NCBI GenBank assembly: GCA_029960065.1
Contig: JASCOF010000008.1
Location: 124,001-188,000, forward strand
Source: Flavobacteriaceae bacterium PS02336
GTDB lineage: Bacteria > Bacteroidota > Bacteroidia > Flavobacteriales > Flavobacteriaceae
Length of the DNA stretch: 64,000 bases
Direction: 5' to 3'
Part shown: in pieces, positions 1 to 8,710 of the stretch
Position numbering within the stretch: position 1 is the first letter of the stretch
Layout: each line of letters opens with the position of its first letter
Notes under the pieces: model-generated
What the model saw: the letters and a program-made list of their open reading frames with translations, nothing else
Told to the model about the DNA's origin: nothing
The model's database searches: none
Position numbers and translations under genes: made by a program

Positions 1-1814
1 CTTTTGGACCAAATGTCGATGTGGCAAATGATGCCCGCTGGGGACGTGTGATGGAAGGTGCGGGTGAAGATCCGTATTTGGGAAGTAAAGTGGGTTATGC
101 CAGAGTAAAAGGTTTCCAAGGAGAAACGATTGCCGATCTTCAAAAAGTAAATACGATTGCGGCTTGTGCGAAACATTTTGCGGCGTACGGCTATGTTGAA
201 GCAGGCTTGGAATATAATATTGTAGATATCAGTAATTCGAAATTGTACAATTCGGTTTTGCCTCCTTTTGAAGCGACAGTTCAAGCTGGAGTTCGTACGT
301 TTATGAATTCGTTTAATACTTTAAACGGAGTTCCAGCAACAGGAAATGCCTTTTTACAAAGAGATATATTAAAAGGAAAATGGAAGTTTGACGGATTTGT
401 AATTTCTGATTATGCTTCGATCCGCGAAATGATTGCGCACGGTTATGCAAAAGACGAAGCCGATGCAACTGCAAAAGCGGTAATTGCAGGTTCTGATATG
501 GATATGGAATCGTATTTATACGTTGCAAAATTGGTTGATCTAGTAAAATCAGGAAAAGTAAAAGAAGCTTTGGTTGATGATGCTGTCCGCAGAATTCTTC
601 GTGTAAAATTTGAATTGGGATTATTTGATGATCCCTACAGATATTGTGATGAAAAACGCGAGAAAGAAGTGGTTGGAAGTAAAGCCAATAACGATGGTGT
701 TTTGGATATGGCGAAGAAATCGATCGTTTTATTGAAAAATGAAAAGAATTTGCTTCCGCTAAAGAAATCCGGACAGAAAATCGCTTTAATTGGCGCTTTG
801 GCCAATGATAAAAACAGTCCGTTGGGAAGCTGGAGAATTGCAGCTTCTGATGATACTGCGGTTTCGGTTTTAGAAGGAATGCAGCAATACAAAGACAATC
901 AACTGACTTTTGAAAAAGGAGTTGATTTATTGAAACAAAAAGCAACTTTCTTAACGGAAACAGTTTTCAATACGACAGACAAGAGCGGATTTGAAGCTGC
1001 AAAAACAGCAGCAAAAAATGCCGATGTTGTGGTAATGGTTTTGGGTGAATATGGTTTCCAAAGCGGGGAGGGAAGAAGTAGAACGGATTTGAACTTGCCA
1101 GGTTTGCAGCAGGAATTATTAGAAGAAATTTATAAAGTAAATCCGAATGTAGTTTTGGTTTTAAATAACGGACGTCCGTTGAGTATTCCGTGGGCGGCAG
1201 AAAATGTTCCAGCAATTGTAGAAGCTTGGCATTTAGGTACGCAGACTGGGAATGCTGTTGCACAGGTTCTTTACGGAGATTATAATCCGAGTGGTAAATT
1301 GCCAATGTCTTTTCCTAGAAACGTAGGGCAAGTGCCGATTTATTACAACAAATATAGTACAGGAAGACCAATTGACAGCGATAAAAATGTTTTCTGGTCG
1401 CATTATATGGATGTGGAGAAAACGCCGCAATTTTCGTTTGGTTTTGGTTTGAGTTATACAAAATTTGATTACAAAAACCTGAAAGTAAATAAAACTGCTT
1501 TTGCAAAAGGAGAAAAAGTGGAGGTTAGTATTCAAGTTACTAACTCAGGAAATTACGATGGAAAAGAAGTAGTTCAATTGTATATTCATGATGAATTTGC
1601 GAGTATCATTCGCCCAATAAAAGAATTAAAAGGTTTTGAATTGGTTAATCTGAAAAAAGGTGAAACTAAAACGGTAAACTTTACTTTAACAGATAAGGAA
1701 CTTGGTTTTTATAATAACGAAGGAAATTATTTAGTTGAACCGGGAACTTTTAAAATCATGGTTGGAGGAAGCTCTGATAAAGGTTTGCAGAGTGGATTTG
1801 AAATTAAAGAATAG
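1..1814 (+). CDS. GH3 beta-glycosidase (5' end outside window)
   Basis: The reading frame is open from the first bases, which already encode FGPNVDVANDARWGR, a conserved motif well inside the GH3 N-terminal domain, so the true start lies upstream of the window. GH3 enzymes release glucose, xylose or similar sugars from the non-reducing ends of oligosaccharides. The nucleophile is the Asp of GFVISDY (codon near base 408) and KHFAAYG is the conserved substrate-binding Lys-His. A Glu in SGEGRSRT (bases 1068-1070) is in the place of the acid/base. The C-terminus (from about base 1500) is a fibronectin-III-like domain with VVQLYI and LKGF motifs. It ends a mannan locus, where a beta-glucosidase would trim glucose from glucomannan oligosaccharides. 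The exact substrate is inferred. Confidence 0.93.
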   Translation, partial: FGPNVDVANDARWGRVMEGAGEDPYLGSKVGYARVKGFQGETIADLQKVNTIAACAKHFAAYGYVEAGLEYNIVDISNSKLYNSVLPPFEATVQAGVRTFMNSFNTLNGVPATGNAFLQRDILKGKWKFDGFVISDYASIREMIAHGYAKDEADATAKAVIAGSDMDMESYLYVAKLVDLVKSGKVKEALVDDAVRRILRVKFELGLFDDPYRYCDEKREKEVVGSKANNDGVLDMAKKSIVLLKNEKNLLPLKKSGQKIALIGALANDKNSPLGSWRIAASDDTAVSVLEGMQQYKDNQLTFEKGVDLLKQKATFLTETVFNTTDKSGFEAAKTAAKNADVVVMVLGEYGFQSGEGRSRTDLNLPGLQQELLEEIYKVNPNVVLVLNNGRPLSIPWAAENVPAIVEAWHLGTQTGNAVAQVLYGDYNPSGKLPMSFPRNVGQVPIYYNKYSTGRPIDSDKNVFWSHYMDVEKTPQFSFGFGLSYTKFDYKNLKVNKTAFAKGEKVEVSIQVTNSGNYDGKEVVQLYIHDEFASIIRPIKELKGFELVNLKKGETKTVNFTLTDKELGFYNNEGNYLVEPGTFKIMVGGSSDKGLQSGFEIKE

Positions 1815-1866
1815 ATTTTTAGGTTCAAAGGGACAAAGACGCAGAGGAACAATGGTTTTTTTGAAT

Positions 1867-1988
1867 AGCCCCTAGCTTCAGCTAGGGGAATAAGATTTTG
1901 AAGTTTGAAAGGGCTTTAGCCAAACTTTGTAGTTTTGGCTAAAGCCTTTTTGATTGTCTTTGTATTTTTCATCCAGCTAAAGCTGGAC
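1867..1988. repeat. cluster of three palindromic intergenic repeats, terminator-like
   Basis: Three hairpins follow the GH3 stop codon. CCCCTAGC/GCTAGGGG with a TTCA loop lies at 1869-1888. GGCTTTAGCCAAA/TTTGGCTAAAGCC lies at about 1912-1947 and is followed by a T run. CCAGCT/AGCTGG lies at about 1973-1986. The second would work as a terminator for the GH3 gene. The other two look like dispersed extragenic palindromes. Confidence 0.7.
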
Positions 1989-2058
1989 GCAACTCAATTT
2001 TTATTTTTTAATTAAAGTTTTCGAATTTTTGGACTTTGCAAGATTAAAAAACACAACT

Positions 2059-2394
2059 TTAATAAATTTCTAAAATCATTAAGTCGTCATTTAAAATAAA
2101 TGATTCAATGATTTCTTTTTTTGAAATTAAAACTTCGGCTATTTGTTTTGTATTTTTATTGAAAGTCTTTAAAATAATCACTTTTGGTGGAACTCCTTTT
2201 AAAAGTAATAATTTTTCAAAATCATCATCATGCGTAAGAATAGTAAAATTGTTTTTTCTCGCATATTCCCAAATTTCTAGATCTTTTGCAGGTTGATTTA
2301 TAGGAATATTTTTAGAATGAAAACAATCGGAAAAAGCATTCTCGATAAGTTTGGTTATTCTCCAAGAAATATTGGCATCTAAAAGCAGTTTCAT
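2059..2394 (-). CDS. DUF5615 PIN-like protein, putative toxin
   Basis: This 111-residue protein begins MKLLLDANIS and contains ILTHDDDF near residues 53-60, the acidic motifs typical of the DUF5615/Mut7-C PIN-like family. These proteins are thought to be RNases and usually pair with a DUF433 protein. That partner is directly upstream: its stop and this start overlap as TAATG, which suggests translational coupling. The length is normal for the family. RNase activity is inferred; no experimental function is assumed. Confidence 0.8.
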   Translation of the reverse strand: MKLLLDANISWRITKLIENAFSDCFHSKNIPINQPAKDLEIWEYARKNNFTILTHDDDFEKLLLLKGVPPKVIILKTFNKNTKQIAEVLISKKEIIESFILNDDLMILEIY

Positions 2395-2624
2395 TATGCC
2401 GCAATTATTTTGGTAATATTCTCTCTGTTGGCTGCAAAAGCCAAAGCAGCAAGAATATGTTCTTTGTGTAATTCTGGAAAATCTTCGATAATTTCTTCAA
2501 AAGACATTCCTGTAGATAGCCATGAAAGAATATCTGAAACACAAATTCTGGTGCCTATTATTGTAGGTTTACCAAATCTGATATCAGGATTTATCGAAAT
2601 TAAAGTTTGCCAATTATTATTCAT
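2394..2624 (-). CDS. DUF433 protein, putative antitoxin
   Basis: The 76-residue protein matches the DUF433 pattern: INPDIRFGKPTIIGTRI followed by a winged-helix-like segment (VSDILSWLSTGMSFEEIIEDFP). DUF433 proteins are small putative DNA-binding antitoxins and are encoded just upstream of DUF5615 partners, as here with a 1-nt overlap. The pair interrupts the glycan locus between the GH3 and aldo/keto reductase genes and has no evident link to sugar use, which suggests separate acquisition. A TA function is likely but inferred. Confidence 0.8.
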   Translation of the reverse strand: MNNNWQTLISINPDIRFGKPTIIGTRICVSDILSWLSTGMSFEEIIEDFPELHKEHILAALAFAANRENITKIIAA

Positions 2625-2679
2625 AATTTTAAAATTTAAGCAAATTTACAAAATTAAAAATGAATTAGATTTTTAATTT

Positions 2680-2755
2680 CCTCTCGCGGATTTAGCAAAT
2701 TAGGCAGATTTTTTTTATCTCCTCAATCAGCGAAATCTGCGGGAGTTTTTTGTAT
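2680..2755. repeat. degenerate inverted repeat
   Basis: A sequence beginning CTCGCGGATTTAGC is loosely complementary to AATCAGCGAAATCTGCGGGAG about 40 bases later. Another AATCTGCG-containing stretch occurs near 62,708. This looks like a decayed dispersed intergenic element ahead of the aldo/keto reductase gene. Confidence 0.35.
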
Positions 2756-2794
2756 TTTTAAAACCTATTAAAACTCCAACTTTAAATTAAAAAA

Positions 2795-3751
2795 ATGAAA
2801 TATAACAGATGCGGAAAAAGCGGACTGCTGCTTCCAGAAATTTCTTTAGGATTATGGCATAATTTCGGTTCGGTTGATAATTTTGAAAATGCCGAAAGTA
2901 TTGCCATTGAAGCTTTTGATAAAGGAATTACACATTTTGATTTGGCTAATAATTACGGGCCTGTTCCGGGTTCGGCTGAAGAGAATTTCGGAAAAATATT
3001 ATGGCATAACTTTCAAGGAAATCTGCGTGATGAAATCGTGATTTCTACAAAAGCAGGTTATACAATGTGGGATGGTCCTTATGGCGATTGGGGTTCTAGA
3101 AAATATCTGTTGTCAAGTTTAGATCAGAGCTTAAAACGAATGAATGTTGATTACGTTGATATTTTTTATTCACACCGTCCGGATCCAGAAACGCCGATTG
3201 AAGAAACGATGATGGCTTTGGATCACGCTGTTAGAAGCGGAAAAGCTTTGTATGTTGGAATCAGTAATTATTCGGCAGAGCAAACGAGAGTTGCTGTAGA
3301 TGTTTTAAAACAATTGGGAACGCCGTGTTTGATTCATCAAGCCAAATATTCAATGTTAGAACGTTGGGTTGAAAATGGTTTATTAGATGTTTTAGAAGAA
3401 AAAGGAGTAGGATGTATTGCTTTTTCACCTTTGGCACAAGGACTTTTAACCGATAAATATTTAAAGGGAATTCCAGAAAATTCTAGAGCACACAATCCGA
3501 ACGGGCATTTGAAAGAAGATGAGGTTACGCAGGAAAGAATTGAGAAATTAATTCAGCTGAACGAAATTGCACAAAATAGAAATCAGTCTTTGGCGCAGAT
3601 GGCTTTGGCTTGGCTGCAAAAAGACAAACGAATTACTTCTGTTTTAATTGGCGCGAGTTCTGTAAAACAATTATGTAATAATATTGATTGTTTACAGAAT
3701 ACTGAGTTTTCGCAGGATGAATTGAATGCGATTGAGAAGATATTAGCTTAA
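2795..3751 (+). CDS. aldo/keto reductase, YghZ-like
   Basis: This 318-residue NADPH-dependent reductase has the full aldo/keto reductase tetrad: Asp49 and Tyr54 in FDLANNYGP, Lys86 in ISTKAGY, and His127 in YSHRPD. The end (LIGASSVKQLCNN) matches the NADP-binding region. The motifs NNYGPVPGSAEENFG and MWDGPYGDWGSRKYL resemble the YghZ/GpmA subgroup, which reduces L-glyceraldehyde 3-phosphate and other short aldehydes. It has no signal peptide, so it is cytoplasmic. It converges on the mannan operon and may share its control, but a role in mannan use is only inferred. Confidence 0.9.
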   Translation: MKYNRCGKSGLLLPEISLGLWHNFGSVDNFENAESIAIEAFDKGITHFDLANNYGPVPGSAEENFGKILWHNFQGNLRDEIVISTKAGYTMWDGPYGDWGSRKYLLSSLDQSLKRMNVDYVDIFYSHRPDPETPIEETMMALDHAVRSGKALYVGISNYSAEQTRVAVDVLKQLGTPCLIHQAKYSMLERWVENGLLDVLEEKGVGCIAFSPLAQGLLTDKYLKGIPENSRAHNPNGHLKEDEVTQERIEKLIQLNEIAQNRNQSLAQMALAWLQKDKRITSVLIGASSVKQLCNNIDCLQNTEFSQDELNAIEKILA

Positions 3752-3752
3752 T

Positions 3753-3788
3753 TGTGAATTGTAAATTGTGAATTGTGAATTGTGAATG
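3753..3788. repeat. 7-bp tandem repeat (ATTGTGA)
   Basis: About five copies of a heptamer, ATTGTGA with one ATTGTAA variant, start one base after the reductase stop codon. Other 7-bp-period arrays occur near 50,410, 50,520, 60,800 and 61,260. Confidence 0.75.
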
Positions 3789-3845
3789 CACGGGATTGTG
3801 GAGACGCGCTGTAATCTGTGTATGCAAGTTTAGATTACAAATATT

Positions 3846-3878
3846 AAACCCGACAGGTTTTTAAAACCTGTCGGGTTT
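3846..3878. terminator. bidirectional terminator, 16-bp perfect inverted repeat
   Basis: AAACCCGACAGGTTTT is followed after one base by its exact reverse complement. It lies between two convergent genes (reductase and GH97) and has A/T runs on both sides, as expected of a shared terminator. The same CCCGACAGGTTTT palindrome is common between flavobacterial genes. Confidence 0.8.
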
Positions 3879-3902
3879 GTTTATATAAAAAGGATGTTAT
3901 TT

Positions 3903-5882
3903 CTATTTTATAATCATCGCCAATCCGCCGCCGCTTGCCAAACGATATTTTAATTTGGTTGTTGAATCAACGGTAATTAATTCTTTTTTATAATCGGTTG
4001 CAGCTTTATCAGCATTTATTCCATCTGAAAAAATTTCAGCTTGGAATTTTTTGCCTTTTTCAAGGAAAGAAAAATCAATGGTAATATCTCTCGAATCCCA
4101 ATTTGTGATTGTGCCTAAATACCAAGTGTTTCCTTTTCTTCTAGCAATTGAAACATATTTTCCAACTTCGCCATTTAGCGCAGCCGTTTCATCAAAAGTA
4201 GTTGGGATTTTTGCGATATAATCCGTGCTTTCTTGTGCAGCCATAAAAGCAGTTGGACTGTCTGCCATCATCTGCAAAGGCGCTTCAAAAATCGTATAAA
4301 GTGCCAATTGATGACATCTTGTTCCCTGACTCATTGGAGTAGAATGACTCGGTTTGAATTCGCTTTTGGTTGCATTTCGCATTGCGCCTGGCGTATAATC
4401 CATCGGACCTGCCATCATTCTGATAAAGGGAATTGTGGTATCGTAAAGTGGCACATCATCATTTGGTGTCCATTTATTGTTTTCTAGACCTTTTACGCCT
4501 TCGAAATTTAAAATATTTGGATACGTGCGTTGAATTCCAGTTGGTTTGGACATACCGTGAAAATCAATAATCAATTTATGATTAGCTGCTTTCTGGGCAA
4601 TATCATAAACAGAATTGACCATTTTAGCATCGTCACGATCTATAAAATCCACTTTAAAACCTTTTACGCCCAGTTTTGCATAGTTATCGAAAACGGCTTC
4701 TGTTTTATCGTTTATTGCCATCCAAGAAGCCCACAAAATAATACCCACGTTTCGTTCTTTCGCATAAGCGATTAAAGCTTCTAAATCGACATTCGGATTG
4801 TGTTTCATAATGTCGGTTTCAACGCTCCAGCCTTCATCCAAAACTACATACTCCACTTTGTTTTTAGAGGCAAAATCAATATAATATTTATACGTCTGTG
4901 TATTGATTCCGGCTTTAAAATCTACATTGTAAATATTCCAGTCGTTCCACCAATCCCAAGCTACTTTTCCGGGTTTTATCCATGAAATGTCTTTTATTCT
5001 AGAGGGTTCGGCTAATTTCTGAACCATATCGTTATTGGCTAAAGCCGCATCATTTTCAGCAATGACAATCGCTCTCCACGGAAAAGTTCTTGTTCCTTTT
5101 GTTTTTATTAAATAATCAGCTCTTTCGGTGATCAATTTGTTGAGGTAATTAAATCCGCCGTTGGTTTCTTGTAAAGGATATTTAGAAAAACGAGATTCAA
5201 AACCTGTTTTGGTTTTATTGTTCGTCACAAATAATCCTGGATAATCTTCTAAATCAGCTTCTAGAAAAACAGCTTTTTTATGGTTTTTATAATCAATTAA
5301 AAAAGGTAAAAAAGCTAAAGTATCTTTTTTGAATTCGCTTATTTTTTTGTTTTCGTAATGCGATTCAAACGAAGAAATAAATTGATCTTTCGGATTTCTT
5401 AAATCTCTAACATAAGGCATCAAAGTGTTGTAATCTTGATCAAAGTTTAAAACTACTTCTTCAGATTTAACTGTAATATCTTTTTTCTTTTTAGTTGTAA
5501 AACGATACGCTGCACCATCATCAAAAACACGATATTCGATGCTGAAATCATTTTTAAAGTTTAAAACCAATTGATTGTAATTGTTTTGAACCGATTTCTT
5601 TTTGTACAAAGGTGTTTCAAAAGAACTATTTACAGTTTCTTTTTTCGAATTTAAAACAACAGCGTTTTTTCCTAAAACACTATTTCCGTCTAAAGCCAGA
5701 GACATTTCTGATGGCGCTAAAATCACATCGTTTTCATGCGATATTGTCCAGCTGATTTTGTCAGTAACCGAAATCTTAACCTGAATTTTTCCATTTGGGG
5801 AATTCAACGTAAAATCTTGTTTTTTCTGAGCAAAAGAAAAGTTTACGAGTATGAAACAAAAAAGAATAAATGCATTTTTCAT
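3903..5882 (-). CDS. GH97 alpha-galactosidase/alpha-glucosidase
   Basis: This 659-residue protein has a type I signal peptide (cleavage after FSFA, about residue 18), so it is periplasmic or outer. It has the GH97 layout: an N-terminal beta-supersandwich, a catalytic barrel from about residue 300 (KVAWDWWNDWN, VLDEGWS) and a C-terminal beta domain. Asp412 in GFKVDF and Glu461 in NFEGVKG sit where the retaining GH97 subgroup has its nucleophile and acid/base. The inverting SusB type uses glutamates instead. Retaining members include alpha-galactosidases, which fits removal of galactose side chains from galactomannan next to GH5/GH26 mannanases. It is the last gene of the leftward run. The family is certain; the sugar specificity is inferred. 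Confidence 0.92.
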   Translation of the reverse strand: MKNAFILFCFILVNFSFAQKKQDFTLNSPNGKIQVKISVTDKISWTISHENDVILAPSEMSLALDGNSVLGKNAVVLNSKKETVNSSFETPLYKKKSVQNNYNQLVLNFKNDFSIEYRVFDDGAAYRFTTKKKKDITVKSEEVVLNFDQDYNTLMPYVRDLRNPKDQFISSFESHYENKKISEFKKDTLAFLPFLIDYKNHKKAVFLEADLEDYPGLFVTNNKTKTGFESRFSKYPLQETNGGFNYLNKLITERADYLIKTKGTRTFPWRAIVIAENDAALANNDMVQKLAEPSRIKDISWIKPGKVAWDWWNDWNIYNVDFKAGINTQTYKYYIDFASKNKVEYVVLDEGWSVETDIMKHNPNVDLEALIAYAKERNVGIILWASWMAINDKTEAVFDNYAKLGVKGFKVDFIDRDDAKMVNSVYDIAQKAANHKLIIDFHGMSKPTGIQRTYPNILNFEGVKGLENNKWTPNDDVPLYDTTIPFIRMMAGPMDYTPGAMRNATKSEFKPSHSTPMSQGTRCHQLALYTIFEAPLQMMADSPTAFMAAQESTDYIAKIPTTFDETAALNGEVGKYVSIARRKGNTWYLGTITNWDSRDITIDFSFLEKGKKFQAEIFSDGINADKAATDYKKELITVDSTTKLKYRLASGGGLAMIIK

Positions 5883-5917
5883 GTTGTGTTTTTTTTAAAT
5901 TCGATTTCGGTTATTCT

Positions 5918-6003
5918 GTAGAGACGCACCGCAGTGCGTCTACGCCCAGTTTACGACGCGTATATTCGTTGCGCATAAGATGCACTGCGGCGCGTCTCCA
6001 CAG
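5918..6003. repeat. GC-rich inverted repeat (GAGACGC element)
   Basis: Arms at about 5918-5942 (TAGAGACGCACCGCAGTGCG) and about 5981-6003 (TGCACTGCGGCGCGTCTCCA) are imperfect reverse complements around an AT-richer middle. A partial copy, GTGGAGACGCGCT, lies near 3799. The base composition is well above that of the neighbours. It lies between the GH5 and GH97 genes of one transcription unit. Confidence 0.75.
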
Positions 6004-6025
6004 AAAATAGGGATGAATACTATTC

Positions 6026-7312
6026 TTATTTTTTTAATTCTAAATTATATTTTTTTACAATTTCAAGAGTCGATTTGTCTTCATTAAAAACCGAATTTAA
6101 ACCTTGCGGTTCTTGCGGAGGATCTGTTGTAAGTGGTTCTCCAGGATTCCATTTTCCGTCTGTATGAATTGCTTTTCCTTCACCGCCGTAACCCCAGAAA
6201 TTGGCTGCCTGCAATGGACCGCCATTTTTATGACTTTCTACAACTCTTCCAAAAATATAACTGTAAAATTTATCTCTGTAGATTGAAGAAGCTCCAGCAT
6301 TCAGATTTTCATTTTCTCTCGGAAGTCCAAACTCTTCAATAATAATTGGTCTTTTTAAATTGTTGGCAACCGTGATATGATCGTCAATATATTTTCCTGC
6401 ATTTTCGATTGTTTTTGGCATTGTTGCTTCTGCATTGTCCGCTTTAAACCAATTCCAGTTTTTTGGCCAGATGTGCATCGTCAAATAATCGATATTTGGA
6501 TTTTTGTGCGTTCTTTCGAAGATTTCCATGCTGTCGTTTGAACTGTTTTTTCCTTCAGAACCAGTCGAAACCAAATGATTTTTATCTAAACTGTCAATTA
6601 AATCTACAATATTATTGAGCCATTTTGTGAATTTAACTTCATTTTCTACTGTAAAAAGTCTAGGTTCATTTCCAACCTGCCACGCCATAATCGTGTTGTC
6701 TTCGTTGTATTTCTTTTTAGAATAGGCGTTTGTTCTGCCAATAATAAATTTTACATGATTATTTAGAGCTTCCATACAAGGTTCACAGCTGTGAAATTGT
6801 TCTGTATACGACATAAATTGCGGCCAAGTATTTGGTGGAATCGCAGGCACCGGAACCGGACCTTTACCATTCCACTCTAAATATTGCGACATTCCGCCAG
6901 ACCATTCCCAGTTATTGGTTAGATACAAAACAGCGTACATATTACGTTTGCTCATTTCGCTGATTAAGAAATCCAAACCGTCCAATAAATCTTCATCGTA
7001 TTTTCCCTGTTGATATTGTAATGCTGGGCGAACGGTAAAATCGTATTTTCCACCATCTGCACCAACCAAAACACGCAAATTATCGATTCCGTTTTTCTTC
7101 ATTAGATCCAATTCTCGTAGAAGTCTTTTACGGTCACCAATTTTTTTAGAGGCAAGCATACTTCCATACCAATAATTGGTTCCTATGTAGGCATACGGTT
7201 TGTCGCCTTTGTAAAATTGGTTTCCTTTTACCGTAATTTTTTCCTGTGCCTGACAAGCCATTGTAGAAAAAATCAAGGCTAAAGAAATGGTTTTTAAAAA
7301 TCTGTTTTTCAT
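6026..7312 (-). CDS. GH5 subfamily 7-like endo-beta-1,4-mannanase (lipoprotein)
   Basis: The 428-residue protein starts with a lipoprotein signal (Cys20 in STMACQAQ). It has the GH5 mannanase pattern: GTNYWYGSML, LRVLVGADGG, Glu216 in AWQVGNEPR as acid/base and Glu327 in IIIEEFGLPR as nucleophile, with YLTNNWEWSGGM and HIWPKNW as in subfamily 7. It would cut mannan or glucomannan chains internally. Residues after Cys20 (QAQEK) are not acidic, unlike the surface-export signals in the SusD and glycan-binding lipoproteins here, so a periplasmic face is more likely. It is 163 bp downstream of the GH26 gene in the same direction. Confidence 0.92.
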   Translation of the reverse strand: MKNRFLKTISLALIFSTMACQAQEKITVKGNQFYKGDKPYAYIGTNYWYGSMLASKKIGDRKRLLRELDLMKKNGIDNLRVLVGADGGKYDFTVRPALQYQQGKYDEDLLDGLDFLISEMSKRNMYAVLYLTNNWEWSGGMSQYLEWNGKGPVPVPAIPPNTWPQFMSYTEQFHSCEPCMEALNNHVKFIIGRTNAYSKKKYNEDNTIMAWQVGNEPRLFTVENEVKFTKWLNNIVDLIDSLDKNHLVSTGSEGKNSSNDSMEIFERTHKNPNIDYLTMHIWPKNWNWFKADNAEATMPKTIENAGKYIDDHITVANNLKRPIIIEEFGLPRENENLNAGASSIYRDKFYSYIFGRVVESHKNGGPLQAANFWGYGGEGKAIHTDGKWNPGEPLTTDPPQEPQGLNSVFNEDKSTLEIVKKYNLELKK

Positions 7313-7353
7313 AATTTATATTTTGAGGAGCTAATCCCGCTATCCGTTACAAT

Positions 7354-7390
7354 CTTTTGTGGCCTCGTTAAAAAGACGAGGCCACAAAAG
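7354..7390. terminator. 15-bp perfect inverted repeat inside the mannan operon
   Basis: CTTTTGTGGCCTCGT and its exact reverse complement flank a 7-base loop between the GH26 and GH5 genes. It could act as a partial terminator or as an RNA-processing or stability element that lowers expression of the distal GH5 and GH97 genes. Confidence 0.65.
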
Positions 7391-7474
7391 GATTTTCACT
7401 TCTATCGGGACTAGGGCATTACGTTATTTAAGAAACTTTTATTTCAACTTGAAACTTTAAACCTGAAACAAAAA

Positions 7475-8704
7475 CTATTTCGCCATTTCATACATTTTCG
7501 GCAATGAATTTAATAAGGCAGATTTAGTTTTCAAACTATACGTTTTAAAATCAGCAGCATTCGAAACAGTTCCGTTTGGAACATAATATCCGTCAGCATT
7601 ATTATTCCAAAACACGACATAACTTATTTGAATATCATTTTTAGTCAATGCGTTATATAATAAAGTTGAAAACCAATCTGTAATGGCTGGCGTTGAAGTT
7701 GTAACACGATATCCAGTTTCGGTTAAAGCGGCGATTTTTACTTTCGCTTTAGCGTAATCTGAAAGAATTTTTAGTTTAGCGTTAGCTTTATCAGAACCCG
7801 TTTGTCCTTGATTATTGAAATCTCCGTAATTATCCATTCCGATAATGTCAACATATTTATCACCAGGATAACGGCTTAAATAATTGGTTTCAGTTGTGTA
7901 AGAGTTGTCAGGAGAAAAAGCATATAAAATGTTGTGAACACCTTTTGTGTTTTTTAGATAATCAACTGTAAATTGGTAAGCTTTTTTATACTCTTCAGCA
8001 GTAGAATAATCAGCGCCCCACCAAAACCAGCTTCCGTCAAATTCGTGAAAAGGTCTAAAAATGATCGGAATTAATTCGCCGTTTGAGCCTTTTAAATTAG
8101 AAATAACTTTTGCAACCTTATCTAGTTTCTTTTTATACCATTCATTGTTCGCTCCACCGGCTAAAATACTTCTAAAAGCAGTTGATTTTTGTTCTGCTGT
8201 CATGTCTGAAGCATAAAAAGATTCTTCTTTATTGGGTTCTCTCAAATGCCAGCTAAAGGTATTGATTATTCCTTTCGCGTAAGCGTTTTTGGTAGCTGCG
8301 ACAATTTTTTGTTCCTGCTGATAAAACCAGTTATTCAATTGTTCGTTATTATTTTTGTCCGTTATAAACATAAAATCGGAACCTAATACGGCTGGATCAA
8401 AACCGGTATTTTTTTTAATATCAGAATCACCTCCAGCATCTTGATAAAAACTGTTAAAAGCATCTTGTTGTCCGATAGCTGTTTTGGTTTGTGCCAATCT
8501 TTTTAAATTATAAAAAAGTGCCTGAGTTTCCTTTGTGGCATTGGCATCGACCATGTAAGATAAAACGTTTTGAGTAGTCAAAGGATCATCTTGTGTTGGC
8601 GGATCTATAATAATTTCATCTGTAGAATCTTTATCTGAAGAACAGCCGTTGAAAATTAAAACAGACAAACTCAGCAATATGATTTTAAAAAAAGATCTTT
8701 TCAT
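7475..8704 (-). CDS. GH26 endo-beta-1,4-mannanase (lipoprotein)
   Basis: This is a 409-residue lipoprotein (Cys21 in IFNGCSSDKD). GH26 signatures are clear: GQQDAF, NTFSWHL, Glu221 in FRPFHEFDG as acid/base followed by SWFWWG, and Glu329 in ALTETGY as nucleophile. GH26 enzymes cut beta-1,4-mannan; some release mannobiose from chain ends. The acidic Ser/Asp-rich stretch after Cys21 (SSDKDSTDE) resembles the Bacteroidota surface lipoprotein export signal, so this copy is the better candidate for the first cut at the cell surface. It lies 6 bp after the CBM-like gene. The second GH26 at 13133-14269 is its paralogue. Confidence 0.93.
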   Translation of the reverse strand: MKRSFFKIILLSLSVLIFNGCSSDKDSTDEIIIDPPTQDDPLTTQNVLSYMVDANATKETQALFYNLKRLAQTKTAIGQQDAFNSFYQDAGGDSDIKKNTGFDPAVLGSDFMFITDKNNNEQLNNWFYQQEQKIVAATKNAYAKGIINTFSWHLREPNKEESFYASDMTAEQKSTAFRSILAGGANNEWYKKKLDKVAKVISNLKGSNGELIPIIFRPFHEFDGSWFWWGADYSTAEEYKKAYQFTVDYLKNTKGVHNILYAFSPDNSYTTETNYLSRYPGDKYVDIIGMDNYGDFNNQGQTGSDKANAKLKILSDYAKAKVKIAALTETGYRVTTSTPAITDWFSTLLYNALTKNDIQISYVVFWNNNADGYYVPNGTVSNAADFKTYSLKTKSALLNSLPKMYEMAK

Positions 8705-8710
8705 TTTGGT

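Noticed and set aside
313..945. 210-codon reading frame antisense to the GH3 gene
   Set aside because: The composition is Leu/Gln/His-rich with no known domain, while the sense strand is a clear GH3 enzyme.
2059..2624. glycan-related function for the two small genes
   Set aside because: Both match DUF5615 and DUF433 toxin-antitoxin-like families and have no sugar-linked motif.
3846..3878. possible CRISPR repeat or attachment site
   Set aside because: It is a single palindrome with no spaced copies or integrase gene; terminator or extragenic palindrome fits better.
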